Source: JADJTT01 sp049306275
Lineage (GTDB): Bacteria > Bacteroidota > Bacteroidia > Chitinophagales > Saprospiraceae
Length of the DNA stretch: 64,000 bases
Direction: 5' to 3'
Assembly (NCBI GenBank): GCA_049306275.1
Contig: JBAQQB010000134.1
Coordinates: forward strand, 1 to 64,000
Below, in pieces: positions 18,101 through 25,611 of this stretch. The notes beneath the pieces were generated by a model that ran no database searches, was not told the DNA's origin, and saw nothing but the letters and a program-made list of their open reading frames with translations. A program made the position numbers and the translations under genes. How positions within the stretch are numbered: position 1 is the first letter of the stretch; every line of letters begins with the position of its first letter.

Positions 18101-19209
18101 GGACCGGCCCCGGCGGCTACGTCTCCGGCCAGCAGAATCCCATGGACGCCACTGAAGCCGGAACCTATACCCTGGTCATCACTTTGAATAATTGCAGCTC
18201 AGCCCCGCAAAGCACGGAGGTGGATATCGACTTCCCGCCGGCGGCATCGTTCACCGCCGCGGTGGATGTTTCGACGGTCACCTTCACCAATACATCGACA
18301 GGGGGGAATTCCTATCTGTGGAACTTTGGCGACGGCCAGACCAGCGAGGAGGAGAACCCGGTGTATGAGTATAGCGAGGACGGCATTTATGTGGTCATCC
18401 TCACGGTGACCAACGGCTGTGGTTCGCAATCTTTCACCGGCCAGGTCGAGATCGTGAGTCCGGTGACAGCTTCGTTCAACTCCGACATGCAGAGCGGCTG
18501 CGCCCCGCTGACGGTTCAATTCAGCGACCAGTCAGACAACAACGTCACCGCCTGGCAATGGACCTTCGCAGGAGGCGATCCGGCTTCTTCCACGGAGCAA
18601 AACCCGGTGGTCACTTATGCAGATCCCGGGGTGTATGATGTGCAACTGGAAGTGTCCAACAGCCAGTACAGTGACCTGCTTGTAAAAACGGGCTATATAA
18701 CAGTAGAAGACGTACCTGAGGCCGGGTTTACGGTCTTATCCGACGACCTGACCGCCACGTTCACCAACACCAGTCAGAACGCCGATTCCTGGTTGTGGAA
18801 CTTCGGCGACGACGAGACCAGTACGGAAAGCGATCCCGTGCACACTTACCAATTTGCTGGCGCATATCTTGTTACCCTCGTCGCCACGAACGAATGCGGT
18901 TCGGATACCACGACGCAGGAAATAGATATCATCAGCGGCACGAACGAGCATGGTTATCTATCGTCGTTACGCCTGTACCCCAACCCCGGCGACGGGCTGT
19001 TCACCCTGGACATGGAAGGCGGGCCTTCGGAGTGGCTGGAGATCAGTCTGTTCGATCTGCCCGGCTCGAGAATTTACGCAGAAAGCGTAGATTTCAGCGC
19101 TGGACGCCTGCACCGGGTTTTCGATTTCCGGGGCTTGCCGAAGGGGGTGTATGTGCTGAAGTTGCAGGCGGAGAGAGGGAACTGGAATTTGAGGGTGGTG
19201 GTTAATTGA
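12109..19209 (+). CDS. giant surface protein: beta-helix, 12 PKD, Ig-like repeats, T9SS domain
   Basis: The ATG at 12109 (2366 aa) is preferred to the in-frame start at 11998 because it opens directly on a signal peptide (MKPILPLPII, cleaved near LSAQV) and the earlier start overlaps the lipoprotein gene. Residues about 30-900 are Asn/Gly-rich right-handed beta-helix repeats (NNIIRF, NNNNIIN, ISNNTI). From about 927, PKD domains alternate between two types: one with GCAPLTVQF and WSFPGG, one with FTNTS and WDFGDG. I count six of each. Between the fifth pair and the rest lie Ig-like units (three with GPYCEG and WTGPGGY, two with DQAVCG), about residues 1648-2040. A type A T9SS domain ends the protein (LRLYPNPGDG). 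It is likely a cell-surface adhesin. Confidence 0.92.
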   Translation: MKPILPLPIILFLSSLFLACTALSAQVTLSGALSGSYPTLDAAFAAINSGGGSGAVTVSITANHTLTTTAALNQTGYTVTIQPSGNRIISGLLNAPLIRFNGADNVTLDGIALSGANTLTISNTSTGGSASALNLQNDASNNIIRFCSFEGSTLDNFKNGVVNISTPGLGTGGCDNNQIINNNIRDAGGALPKNCVVLEGASASALNDNNIINNNNIYNFFSPNNSTGFGCGVFSYRYNAGTTISGNSFYQTASRTGSGIELFFRPIQIDDGFNPGNVGGFIITNNSIGGSAPSAAGSPLTITHPTNLINFNGIFINAGNTGTSSIQGNTIKNFNFTCVFNKSDYWQGINGIYVGGGNVNVGTTTGNVIGSGTGTGSITVNVSMTGSGGYQNNGINNQSNSPTVAIKNNTVGSITFNPTGSTGNLGFYGIYSWQNDAIQIENNTVGSTSTANSISFGSNTSVYTFATGIMAENSTCSVKNNTVRYMTHNGKGELNGINLWNALAGKTQTCTGNTVKNLLCNSGNTVDVTGIQAISTPTATITYNLDISNNTIADNTVGAGSSGECDLFGIWLIRRGTSPVCFVNGTINNNNISNLNNANTFATAALGGILDMQLYNGTGMTISNNTISNFTATSQTESTIGIFAYGSITPSLLTSATSLTIQGNNISGLTNNKSGTTTVTGIDFNGKNITISKNKVYDLKAPNGNASSVISGLSCTGGSGTGAYQASNNMISLGGGANHNVQFRGILNKTSAPGSLNIWYNSVFIGGTAPSGATSNTACLERQTTASANIRNNVFYNARTGPGSHFSIANTASPAGTGWSSNNNFLVSAQTGTIGLWGATPQTFSGWQAASGGDGASTTAQAFVNTNPASFFVSTPTCNLSVNTANGAEAALMQNKGTPVAVTVDYFNAPRSNSAPDPGAHEFPTVVIPPVANFSANPTTACPGQSILFTDQSLNAPTAWNWSFPGGTPSTSTQQNPLVFYANPGNYNVTLTVTNSAGSNSVTKTNFILITPLPTANFTFAVNGNTVNFTNTSANASGYSWNFGDGGTSNQPNPVHTYAAGGAYTVTLVATNNCGTNSTSKTVTIVVAAPPVAAFAAIPTSGCAPLEVQFTDQSTGGPNTWNWSFPGGNPASSSDQNPVVSYDTPGTYSATLIAGNSAGSDTLVQAGLIAVSAVAVADFSSSVNGLEAAFTNASGNADTYAWDFGDGATSAEENPVHNYAEDGTYDVTLIASNSCSADTAVQQVVIVTPPVTGFSADPTEGCAPLTVQFTNESSANATTFEWSFPGGNPASSTEENPLVTYANAGTYSATLIASNAAGSDTLEIQALIAVNDIPQAGFTVTTNGLNADFTNTSTNAGSYLWDFGDGGTSTETDPSHIYAADGAYTVTLTATNGCGSDMSEQTVSIVTPPTAGFTADPTSGCAPLMVQFASTSSANATGFLWDFPGGNPASSTEENPVVVYSGAGTFDVTLTVSNAAGQDSETQTGLIQVGGPPDAAFTPQIDAYQVHFQNNSVGALSYAWDFGDGQTSTESGPDHTYTADGTYTVTLTAQNACGEDVVTQTVSISNLPVANFSADNHSGCAPLAVQFDNLSSSNAVSYEWSFPGGNPAGSAEENPQVTYTAAGTYAVTLIAINPTGNDTTTVEAFIEVFAVPQAQPFNTGPYCAGDPISLNANALAGASYAWTGPGGYTSSEQNPADATSAGDYTLVVTANGCASDPQSTTVVVNAYPFPAAGGDQAVCGLETQLAAVEGTGNGGWSLESGPGSIFFDDAGAADAIVTVSEPGAYTLLWTESSEGCEASDAVEIIFTAIPQAQASNGGPYCEGDQIQLFANDVPGAAYSWTGPGGYASGQQNPVDAGEPGDYQLVVAVGGCSSEPAITQVIVNSYPTPNAGEDQAVCGLSAQLAAVQSIGSGIWSLDSGPGAVSFDDPALPDAAVTVSESGAYSFTWTENNSGCEDSDGMQIVFTASPEAQASNGGPYCEGEQIELFANEVPVAAYAWTGPGGYVSGQQNPMDATEAGTYTLVITLNNCSSAPQSTEVDIDFPPAASFTAAVDVSTVTFTNTSTGGNSYLWNFGDGQTSEEENPVYEYSEDGIYVVILTVTNGCGSQSFTGQVEIVSPVTASFNSDMQSGCAPLTVQFSDQSDNNVTAWQWTFAGGDPASSTEQNPVVTYADPGVYDVQLEVSNSQYSDLLVKTGYITVEDVPEAGFTVLSDDLTATFTNTSQNADSWLWNFGDDETSTESDPVHTYQFAGAYLVTLVATNECGSDTTTQEIDIISGTNEHGYLSSLRLYPNPGDGLFTLDMEGGPSEWLEISLFDLPGSRIYAESVDFSAGRLHRVFDFRGLPKGVYVLKLQAERGNWNLRVVVN

Positions 19210-19244
19210 ATTTACGCCGAATAAAATGTGTTCGGCAATCAAAA

Positions 19245-19285
19245 AAGTAAAGAATCCACCTTCTAAGAAGGTGGATTCTTTACTT
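19245..19285. terminator. perfect 20-bp hairpin, bidirectional terminator-like
   Basis: AAGTAAAGAATCCACCTTCT (19245-19264) is followed by one base and then its exact reverse complement (19266-19285). An A-run (19241-19246) precedes it and a T-rich stretch follows, so it could terminate transcription in both directions, notably for the PKD gene that stops at 19209. Only 14 bases separate it from the ATG at 19300, so it may also act as a leader structure for the 1176-aa gene. Confidence 0.7.
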
Positions 19286-19299
19286 TAAACTTCTATTTT

Positions 19300-22200
19300 A
19301 TGGCAAATCATTTCAAATCAGTTCGCTCTTTTTTCCGAAATCTTGGACCTGTTTCATTATTAGAGCAAACGCCCTATGTCCTTCTTGGGGTTACAGAGCA
19401 TACTGCCAAAGCACTGAATGAGGTGGGAATTTCGACCGTGTTCGATTTAGCAACTTCCGAAATTTTTTCAAATGCCGTCGATATTTGCCTATTAGCCGAG
19501 AGCAAATCCGGCAGATTTGGGGCTCTTGGCAAGATTCCTTCCGGAGTTTTGAGGGAGGGATACAACTTACAATTATCAGACATCCCCCTTCAGCCAATTA
19601 CAATTCTGAGCTCTTATTCTCCAAAAACAAAACTGGGGGCTCTCGCAACTGTAATTGATATTGTGACAATTCAAGACCTTGCTGCATGGCCTCCCTATCA
19701 CTCGGCAAGGGAATTATTGAGCGAGGTTTATAATACTTCGAGTTCCGAGCAAGAAATGAATTCAGAGTCACCCACTGATTTGGTGCCTGCTAATGGTCAA
19801 TATCCCACAGAACGCGTACATTATGAAGTCCTATTGTTCGATGGGTTTGTTGAGCCTCAAATTATGGTAGAACCCGAGGAGATTTCAACCTCTGAAAAAG
19901 AGTTTTCAGACTATCTTTTTCCAAATCCTTTAAAATCTTTGCTTGAACGGGTAGGCCATCCTGATTCCCTTTTTCAAATTAGCAGCCCTATTGATATCTC
20001 AGCCCTAATTTCAAACAACAAGGGCTATCAGCGACCTGCTGTCGGCGGAATTCTCACGTTCACCCAATCGTGGTTCACAAAAGGACTTTCGTTAGGTACC
20101 CTTATTCATTCGGTTGCACTTGCACCTGGAGAAAGTACAAAGATTGCGGTAATTGATTGGTCACGTAAAGCAAGAACTTCTGCAACTGAAAATATAAAGG
20201 AAGATGAAATTTTAGTATCTGAAATTGAAAGAAAGCGTTCTTTAAATGAAATTACAAATGCTGTCGCAAGAGAAACCCTAGCTGGAAATTCTGCAGCAAA
20301 AAGCAATTCATTTTCTTCGCAAGTTGGAAGTTCCTCGGGAGAAGCGGGCTTCCGGAACCCCCTTGATGATCTTTCATTGGAATCAATTTTTAATCCACAG
20401 CCACCAGGAGTTAGTACTTCAGGATCATCTTTTGGGACATCGACAGGGATTTCTTCCGCAGAATCCTGGTCGTCCTCATCCGGACAAAGAGATATTGCAG
20501 CTGCTTTAATTCAGAATATTGTCGACCGTACGCAACAAGCATCTCATACAGCAAGGAACCGTCGGGCTTCTATCGTTAGGGAAGTTTCCCAACATGAAAA
20601 GGAGACAATCACTTCGCGCACGCTGACGAACTACAACCATATGCATTCCTTGACAGTCGAATATTATGAAGTTGTTCAACTTTATCGCACTGTTGTGGAG
20701 CTAAGTGAAGCTAGCAGATGCTTATTCGTGCCGATGAGGCTTATTGATTTCTCAAAGGATCCCGGGACTATTATGCGGTTCCGGGGAGTTATTGCCGCAA
20801 ATGGGCTTCATGATGGCATACGAGCATTGAGTATTATTGACCCCGATTACGTGGCATTTTTTTCACCATATGGTATCGGAAAATGGCAATGCACTTTTAT
20901 GGATGCCCCCGGTCCCAATTTGAATTCAATCGCTAAAACCCCTCTATCGAAATATGCCTTCCTTCCAAAAATGGCGACTGACAACTATGAATACGCAGAT
21001 TTTCGTATTGGATATTGGATAGAATCAATTATGAATGACAAAGCTGATGAGGCTCCGATTGCAAAAGCGATTTTTCAGTTTAGGTCTGGATCAACCACGA
21101 CGCTAGAATTTGAAGACCTTGAGGATAGTCGAAATGCCTTTATTGGTAGATTCGGAGTTAAGGGAGGACTTTTTTCAAAAAACAAAGGAGGGCATAATTT
21201 TACAGAATTAGTCAGGATTGGTTTAATAAAAAAAGCAGGTAAAGATCACTTCGGGGGCAAATTGACTTTCGTTTTATCTATTCAAACCCGTGAGGGTGGA
21301 GTTTCTCTTCAAACCACCATTGAAGTACCAAAGAACGCGGCCCAATTTACCGTCATAGAGCTCACGGAATCATTTTCTTCTCCCGACATCATTCAGCACC
21401 TTAATAATAATACTCTCCATTATAGTAGGGAAATATGGCGCTCATTGAGTCCTGTTGACTTGGGAATGCTTATTTCACGATACACCTGGCCAATAGATGG
21501 ACAACAAAGACCACTTTTAGAGGTATTGAATCCAAATCCAATTGCTATTATTGCCAATTTCCTGGTGTTTAAAATATCAGATAACACTTCAAAGGATTAT
21601 TCATCCTGGCTCGATAAAAAGAAAATTAAATTGGGATATCAAAAAGAGGATTTAGTACCGGTTCCAAGTGGTGGGGTATTTGGAGAAGCTGTATTAGGGC
21701 GGTTTAATTCCGCTGAAAAACTTGATATCACCAGATTCTGGAACTGGCAGGATTCTCCCATTCCCTTCCAGGCTCCTGATATTGCTGCTATTCAGGCTGG
21801 CTCGCGTCGTGATCTGGACAATACAACCCCCGGCCAGCTAGGTGCGCCCGTTCTCAATATCGTCAATCCGCCTTCTGTTCCTGATCCACAAGGTATGGGT
21901 GCAATCCTTTCAGCAATCCAGAATGGAAATATGTTTAGAGATATGAGTGGACTTGCTGCGACGATCGGGTTGGCGCAAACTGGCCTTGAATCTACCCAAG
22001 AAGGAGCGACGAGTGCAGCTACGCAAGCTGGTAAAAATGCAGAAATTGCCGCCCAACTGGGAGCAAAAGTTGCTGATATAGTTGGAAAATTGGTGGCTGC
22101 CTATCTTACAAAGGGAACAAGCCTTTTATCTGGCGGCGGAGGAGGTGATAGCCTTGCCGGGCTGCAAGGTGGTATTTCTGGGCAAGGTGCAAAAATCAAT

Positions 22201-22830
22201 CATGGTCAAAATATGGATAAACGTGGCATACCTACAAGCGATGGGACCACAGGTAGTATGCCATTAACAACTTCAAGCACTGGAGATGATGGCAATGTTT
22301 TACTTACCAACCCCGACAGTACAAGTGCTACTCCTATTGTTGGAAACGAGAACGCAGCTTTCGATACATCTCTTGGCAATGGTAGCAGTGGTGGGGGTGG
22401 AATTGCTGATCAAATTTTCAAAATGCTTTTGGGGCAAGGGCCAGATGTACAAACTAGTAATTTAAATGCTACAAAAGCGCAGCTTGCAATTGCTGAAAAT
22501 ATTATTAAAGCAGATTACAGCAAAATGGGATCGTGCTCAAAAAAATTCTTAGACGATATGCGTTCAAATATTGAGGCCAGCAATATGCTTGGAAATGCAG
22601 TAGTTGCTGGTTCAATTATCGTGTGGATTCCAAAGTCAAAGGAAGACGTTATTATAGAATTTCCTGATGCTCTTGAGGGACTCGAAGTGGTAGTTAATGG
22701 CGTTGCTTCAATCCCTCCTATACTAAAGGGAACGTTGAAAAAACAAGCTCAATTGGCATATCTAACTTGCAAATCCTTAACATTAGCAGAGAAAAATTTC
22801 TGGTTAAATTTAGATAAGTTACTGATTTAA
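19300..22830 (+). CDS. 1176-aa protein of unknown function, HhH-like N-terminus
   Basis: No signal peptide is visible. Residues about 25-60 (LLGVTEHTAKALNEVGIST and following) resemble a helix-hairpin-helix/DUF4332-like fold. A beta-rich region leads into SLGTLIHSVALAPGES (about 265-282), then a long charged helical stretch with DEILVSEIERKRSLNEI and a Ser-rich linker. Next comes a distinctive segment with NYNHMHSLTVEYYEVVQLYR (about residues 445-465). Residues about 880-930 are an Ala/Gln-rich helix, followed by Gly-rich linkers (GGGGGDS, GSSGGGG) and a folded C-terminal domain. I recall proteins with the LHSVALAPGE and NYNHMH motifs in other phyla as hypotheticals, but know no function. The DNA is clearly AT-richer than its neighbours, suggesting separate ancestry. 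Confidence 0.85.
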   Translation: MANHFKSVRSFFRNLGPVSLLEQTPYVLLGVTEHTAKALNEVGISTVFDLATSEIFSNAVDICLLAESKSGRFGALGKIPSGVLREGYNLQLSDIPLQPITILSSYSPKTKLGALATVIDIVTIQDLAAWPPYHSARELLSEVYNTSSSEQEMNSESPTDLVPANGQYPTERVHYEVLLFDGFVEPQIMVEPEEISTSEKEFSDYLFPNPLKSLLERVGHPDSLFQISSPIDISALISNNKGYQRPAVGGILTFTQSWFTKGLSLGTLIHSVALAPGESTKIAVIDWSRKARTSATENIKEDEILVSEIERKRSLNEITNAVARETLAGNSAAKSNSFSSQVGSSSGEAGFRNPLDDLSLESIFNPQPPGVSTSGSSFGTSTGISSAESWSSSSGQRDIAAALIQNIVDRTQQASHTARNRRASIVREVSQHEKETITSRTLTNYNHMHSLTVEYYEVVQLYRTVVELSEASRCLFVPMRLIDFSKDPGTIMRFRGVIAANGLHDGIRALSIIDPDYVAFFSPYGIGKWQCTFMDAPGPNLNSIAKTPLSKYAFLPKMATDNYEYADFRIGYWIESIMNDKADEAPIAKAIFQFRSGSTTTLEFEDLEDSRNAFIGRFGVKGGLFSKNKGGHNFTELVRIGLIKKAGKDHFGGKLTFVLSIQTREGGVSLQTTIEVPKNAAQFTVIELTESFSSPDIIQHLNNNTLHYSREIWRSLSPVDLGMLISRYTWPIDGQQRPLLEVLNPNPIAIIANFLVFKISDNTSKDYSSWLDKKKIKLGYQKEDLVPVPSGGVFGEAVLGRFNSAEKLDITRFWNWQDSPIPFQAPDIAAIQAGSRRDLDNTTPGQLGAPVLNIVNPPSVPDPQGMGAILSAIQNGNMFRDMSGLAATIGLAQTGLESTQEGATSAATQAGKNAEIAAQLGAKVADIVGKLVAAYLTKGTSLLSGGGGGDSLAGLQGGISGQGAKINHGQNMDKRGIPTSDGTTGSMPLTTSSTGDDGNVLLTNPDSTSATPIVGNENAAFDTSLGNGSSGGGGIADQIFKMLLGQGPDVQTSNLNATKAQLAIAENIIKADYSKMGSCSKKFLDDMRSNIEASNMLGNAVVAGSIIVWIPKSKEDVIIEFPDALEGLEVVVNGVASIPPILKGTLKKQAQLAYLTCKSLTLAEKNFWLNLDKLLI

Positions 22831-22872
22831 TTCCTGTTTATACTTAAGTCCACCGCAAAATCTTCCCATTCC

Positions 22873-24831
22873 ATGAACACCCACGCTCTCTTCCCTAAAA
22901 AGGACGTTTTGTCCATCCCGGTAACAGCCGAAAACCGCAGCAGGTTGGATGCATGCCGGAATGCAATCAGCGAGGCGGAGCCCTTTGAAGCCCTGAATGA
23001 ACTCAAGGCCATCGGTCTGGACACATTGGATACGGAATGTAACTATCTGGAAGCCCGTCTAAATCACCTGGACAACCAGGATATCCGGGGTTTATTGTCA
23101 GGCGAAGAGGAGCAAAGGGAGTTGAACCGCATTCATGCAAGTATCCTGAGCCTGGTACAACGCCTGGAGCATTCGTTTGAACAGGATGAAAATAATTACC
23201 GCACCCTCCGCGCTTACTTGCAACTGCGCTACGCTGGACGGCTCCGCCAAAAACTGGGCGAACGGCAGCCCATCAATATCCGCCGCTTTTATTCCACTGT
23301 GGGCACCACGCCCATCGGAGCGGCCGCCTACAAGGACGTTGTGGTGCCGGACACCGAGGTGCGGCAGACTATGCTGGAAACCTTCGATGCCGCCGACGGG
23401 CGTTTGCTAGTGGTCGGCCATCCCGGGGTGGGTAAAACCACCCTGTTGTTACAACTGGCCCTGGCCTTGCTGGAACAACGTCCCGATCATATCGCCGCAG
23501 TATTGAACCTGGCTACCTGGCAGTCGGAATTCGGCTCTTTCGACACTTGGTTAGACCGCATCTTACCCCTTGAACTGGGCGTTTCACGTGCCCTGGCCAA
23601 CAAAATCCGTCAAAACCCTTCATTTATTTTATTGCTGGACGGGCTCGACGAAATTCCTGCCGATGACCGGGATTCGTGCCTGCAAGCCATCGGTCGCTAT
23701 GGCACAGAGGCCCAAAACAAATTTGTAATCAGTTCCAGGATAGATGAATACAGCAATGCCTCCAAAGACGCTCCGGTGAACATGCAAATCGAAATGCGCC
23801 CCCTGACAGCAGAACAAATTGAAACGGAACTAGCCTCAGCCGGGCCGGACAGACCTGAGGCCATGCGCTTGCAAGTTGCGTTACGGCACGATCAATTTCT
23901 GCGGGAAGCGGTAGCCACCCCTTTCTACCTGAATACAGCGCAAATCCTGTTCGCCCAGGGTCGGAACTGGGACGAAATGGGCTTTATCGCAACCGACCTT
24001 GAAGGAAGGAAACGTGAACTGGTAGAATCTTTTGTTGAAAACAGCCTGCAATCCACTGCAAAGCGCATCTACCCGCCGCAAAAAGCCAGGAAGTGGCTGT
24101 CATTTCTGGCCCAAAAGATGAACAAAGAAAATATTGCGGCCTTTGAGTTGATCCACCTTAGGCCTGTTTGGATGCCACGGCGGATTTATCTTTTTTACGC
24201 TATCTTTAGTGTAGTGAACGGTTTTGGAAGCGGCCTGTTTGGTATTCTGGTCACGATAATAGCAGGCCTTGGCAAGCCAGATAGTCAGGGAGAAAATGAC
24301 CTAAATCCATGGCTGTTTACGGGCTTATTAATTGGACTGGGAATAATCGTGTCTTTCATAGCCATTTTAATTAAACATGAAATCCGAACTGAGGAAGTAT
24401 CCACCTGGAGTTGGAAACATTTCAGACAAAATTGGGGCGTGGGGCTCAGCTTTTTGATTTTGGGGGTTCTAAATTTATTTTACGCTTCATCCGGATTGGA
24501 CTTTTTGGTTAGCGGCATCATGTTTCTCGCGGGAGGGCTTGCAGCAGGGTATAAAAAAACAGCATTGCTTCAAATAGACAAACCCTACCAGCGCTTTACT
24601 GCCTCTTTTCGAAACGGGGTGTTTCCCATTATTATGCATGCCTGCCTCCGGCTGGCCTTTTACCTGGAAGGTTCCCTTCCTTTACGTCTTGTTAACTTTC
24701 TGAATGAAATGTCGGCCCGTCATCTGCTCGAATCCGATGGCGGTTCCTGGCGGTTCCGGCATAAAATCTTGCTGGATTATTTTGTGCAGGAGATGGCTGA
24801 AAATCCTACATCCAGGAAGAGTTTGAAGTGA
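22873..24831 (+). CDS. NACHT-type STAND NTPase with C-terminal membrane helices
   Basis: The 652-aa protein begins with a short helical domain (about 30-105: EALNELKAI, ECNYLEARLN, GEEEQRELNRI), which looks like an effector-associated domain of the EAD11 type. The NACHT NTPase follows, with Walker A GHPGVGKTT (182-190) and Walker B/sensor LLLDGLDEI (253-261). Residues from 434 hold about four TM helices (438-462, 475-497, 515-532, 538-556), and the C-terminus has FRHKILLDYF, an ending common to membrane NACHT proteins. STAND ATPases of this kind act as switchable signalling hubs, often in phage defence. There is no recognisable nuclease or protease effector in cis, so an EAD-bearing partner is expected. 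It is 42 bp downstream of the 1176-aa gene. Confidence 0.85.
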   Translation: MNTHALFPKKDVLSIPVTAENRSRLDACRNAISEAEPFEALNELKAIGLDTLDTECNYLEARLNHLDNQDIRGLLSGEEEQRELNRIHASILSLVQRLEHSFEQDENNYRTLRAYLQLRYAGRLRQKLGERQPINIRRFYSTVGTTPIGAAAYKDVVVPDTEVRQTMLETFDAADGRLLVVGHPGVGKTTLLLQLALALLEQRPDHIAAVLNLATWQSEFGSFDTWLDRILPLELGVSRALANKIRQNPSFILLLDGLDEIPADDRDSCLQAIGRYGTEAQNKFVISSRIDEYSNASKDAPVNMQIEMRPLTAEQIETELASAGPDRPEAMRLQVALRHDQFLREAVATPFYLNTAQILFAQGRNWDEMGFIATDLEGRKRELVESFVENSLQSTAKRIYPPQKARKWLSFLAQKMNKENIAAFELIHLRPVWMPRRIYLFYAIFSVVNGFGSGLFGILVTIIAGLGKPDSQGENDLNPWLFTGLLIGLGIIVSFIAILIKHEIRTEEVSTWSWKHFRQNWGVGLSFLILGVLNLFYASSGLDFLVSGIMFLAGGLAAGYKKTALLQIDKPYQRFTASFRNGVFPIIMHACLRLAFYLEGSLPLRLVNFLNEMSARHLLESDGGSWRFRHKILLDYFVQEMAENPTSRKSLK

Positions 24832-24841
24832 GGATTGACAA

Positions 24842-24871
24842 ATTTGTCCTATAATATGGCAGATTTGTCCT
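24842..24871 (+). promoter_or_regulatory. paired 9-bp direct repeat, probable LytTR operator
   Basis: ATTTGTCCT occurs twice (24842-24850 and 24863-24871) with a 12-bp spacer. This is the geometry of LytTR-domain operators (two 9-bp repeats, 21 bp apart). The LytTR gene starts at 24943, so autoregulation is plausible. A perfect -7 box lies 22 bases further on, which puts the operator about 50 bp upstream of the expected transcription start, a normal activator position. A matching pair lies at 3797-3826. Confidence 0.6.
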
Positions 24872-24893
24872 GATGCAATAGTCTGTTCGGGTT

Positions 24894-24901
24894 TATCTTT
24901 G
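24894..24901 (+). promoter_or_regulatory. promoter -7 box of the LytTR gene
   Basis: TATCTTTG fits the Bacteroidota -7 consensus TAnnTTTG and lies 41 bases before the LytTR start codon. There is no TTTG at the canonical distance upstream. The nearest is inside the second operator repeat and is about 7 bp too far, consistent with activator dependence. Confidence 0.5.
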
Positions 24902-24942
24902 AAACGCCATACAACATGTTTGTGCCATTATAATATACCAAA

Positions 24943-25401
24943 ATGCCCCAGATCCCTTCTTCTATGGAAGCCCACCTTTCCGAACATTCTTTCGATTGCG
25001 AGTGGGCCAGCCAGTGCCCTTTGTCAGGACTTTCCCACGGTTCCAGGGTGGCTTCGCATTTTATCTGCCCGCAAAGGTCCGTTGTAAACCTGATTGGCAT
25101 CCCTACCACCAACGGAATGGAGTTTCTCAAAGCAAAGGAGATCATCCGCTGCGAAGGCATGCAGCGGCTTACCAAGGTGTACACGGTTGATGGCGTGATT
25201 ATTAGTTCCTATAATATCGGTGAGTTTTACAGGATGCTGTTCCCTTTCGGATTTTTCTCACCGCACAAGTCGCATCTTATCAACCTGCAACACCTGCGCA
25301 GTTACAGAATGGATGGCGTCATCACCCTGCGCGATGGCTCGCAGGCGCCTTTGGCGCGGAGGCGGAGGGAGGCATTTTTGGAAAGAGTGCGGCATTTGTG
25401 A
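24943..25401 (+). CDS. stand-alone LytTR DNA-binding regulator
   Basis: The 152-aa protein has no receiver domain. The N-terminal 50 residues are Cys/His/Ser-rich (SEHSFDCEWASQC, SHFICPQ) and of unknown role. Residues about 58-152 form a LytTR DNA-binding domain, with FLKAKEIIRCEGMQRLTKVY, FSPHKSHLINLQHLRSYRMD and a C-terminal SQAPLARRRREAFLERV. Single-domain LytTR proteins usually act as transcription activators whose activity depends on a partner or on abundance. The Cys cluster could be a metal or redox site (inference). A paired 9-bp operator and a -7 box lie directly upstream, and the UpxY-like gene is 210 bp downstream. It may control the large gene cluster that follows, as well as the gene at 3875. 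Confidence 0.88.
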   Translation: MPQIPSSMEAHLSEHSFDCEWASQCPLSGLSHGSRVASHFICPQRSVVNLIGIPTTNGMEFLKAKEIIRCEGMQRLTKVYTVDGVIISSYNIGEFYRMLFPFGFFSPHKSHLINLQHLRSYRMDGVITLRDGSQAPLARRRREAFLERVRHL

Positions 25402-25611
25402 AGCGGGCCGATGTTCCCACTGTAACAACCGTTGATGAGCCGATTCCGACCGATGGATGAATGAGGATTGACGGAGTAGGGGAATTTAGACAATTTCATG
25501 GGGATTTGTTGGCTTTCTGAAAAATATGAAGGGCCGCTGATTTGCATGCTGCCGAAACCATAACCCGATGGGATTCAGGAATGGCGAAGCCATAAAACTA
25601 CCTTCTTGATC

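Noticed and set aside
19216..19236. GCCGAA/TTCGGC stem just before the large hairpin
   Set aside because: Only 6 bp with a 9-base loop and followed by an A-run, so it is not a plus-strand terminator and is too short to claim as a regulatory element.
24835..24855. TTGACA and TATAAT resembling a sigma-70 promoter
   Set aside because: The spacer is only 9 bp, and Bacteroidota primary sigma factors use TTTG/TAnnTTTG elements. The paired operator explains part of the sequence better.
25484..25512. ATTTAGACA and ATTTGTTGG as a third LytTR-type repeat pair upstream of the antiterminator
   Set aside because: The period is 20 rather than 21 bp and the second half of each element does not match ATTT(A/G)TCC.
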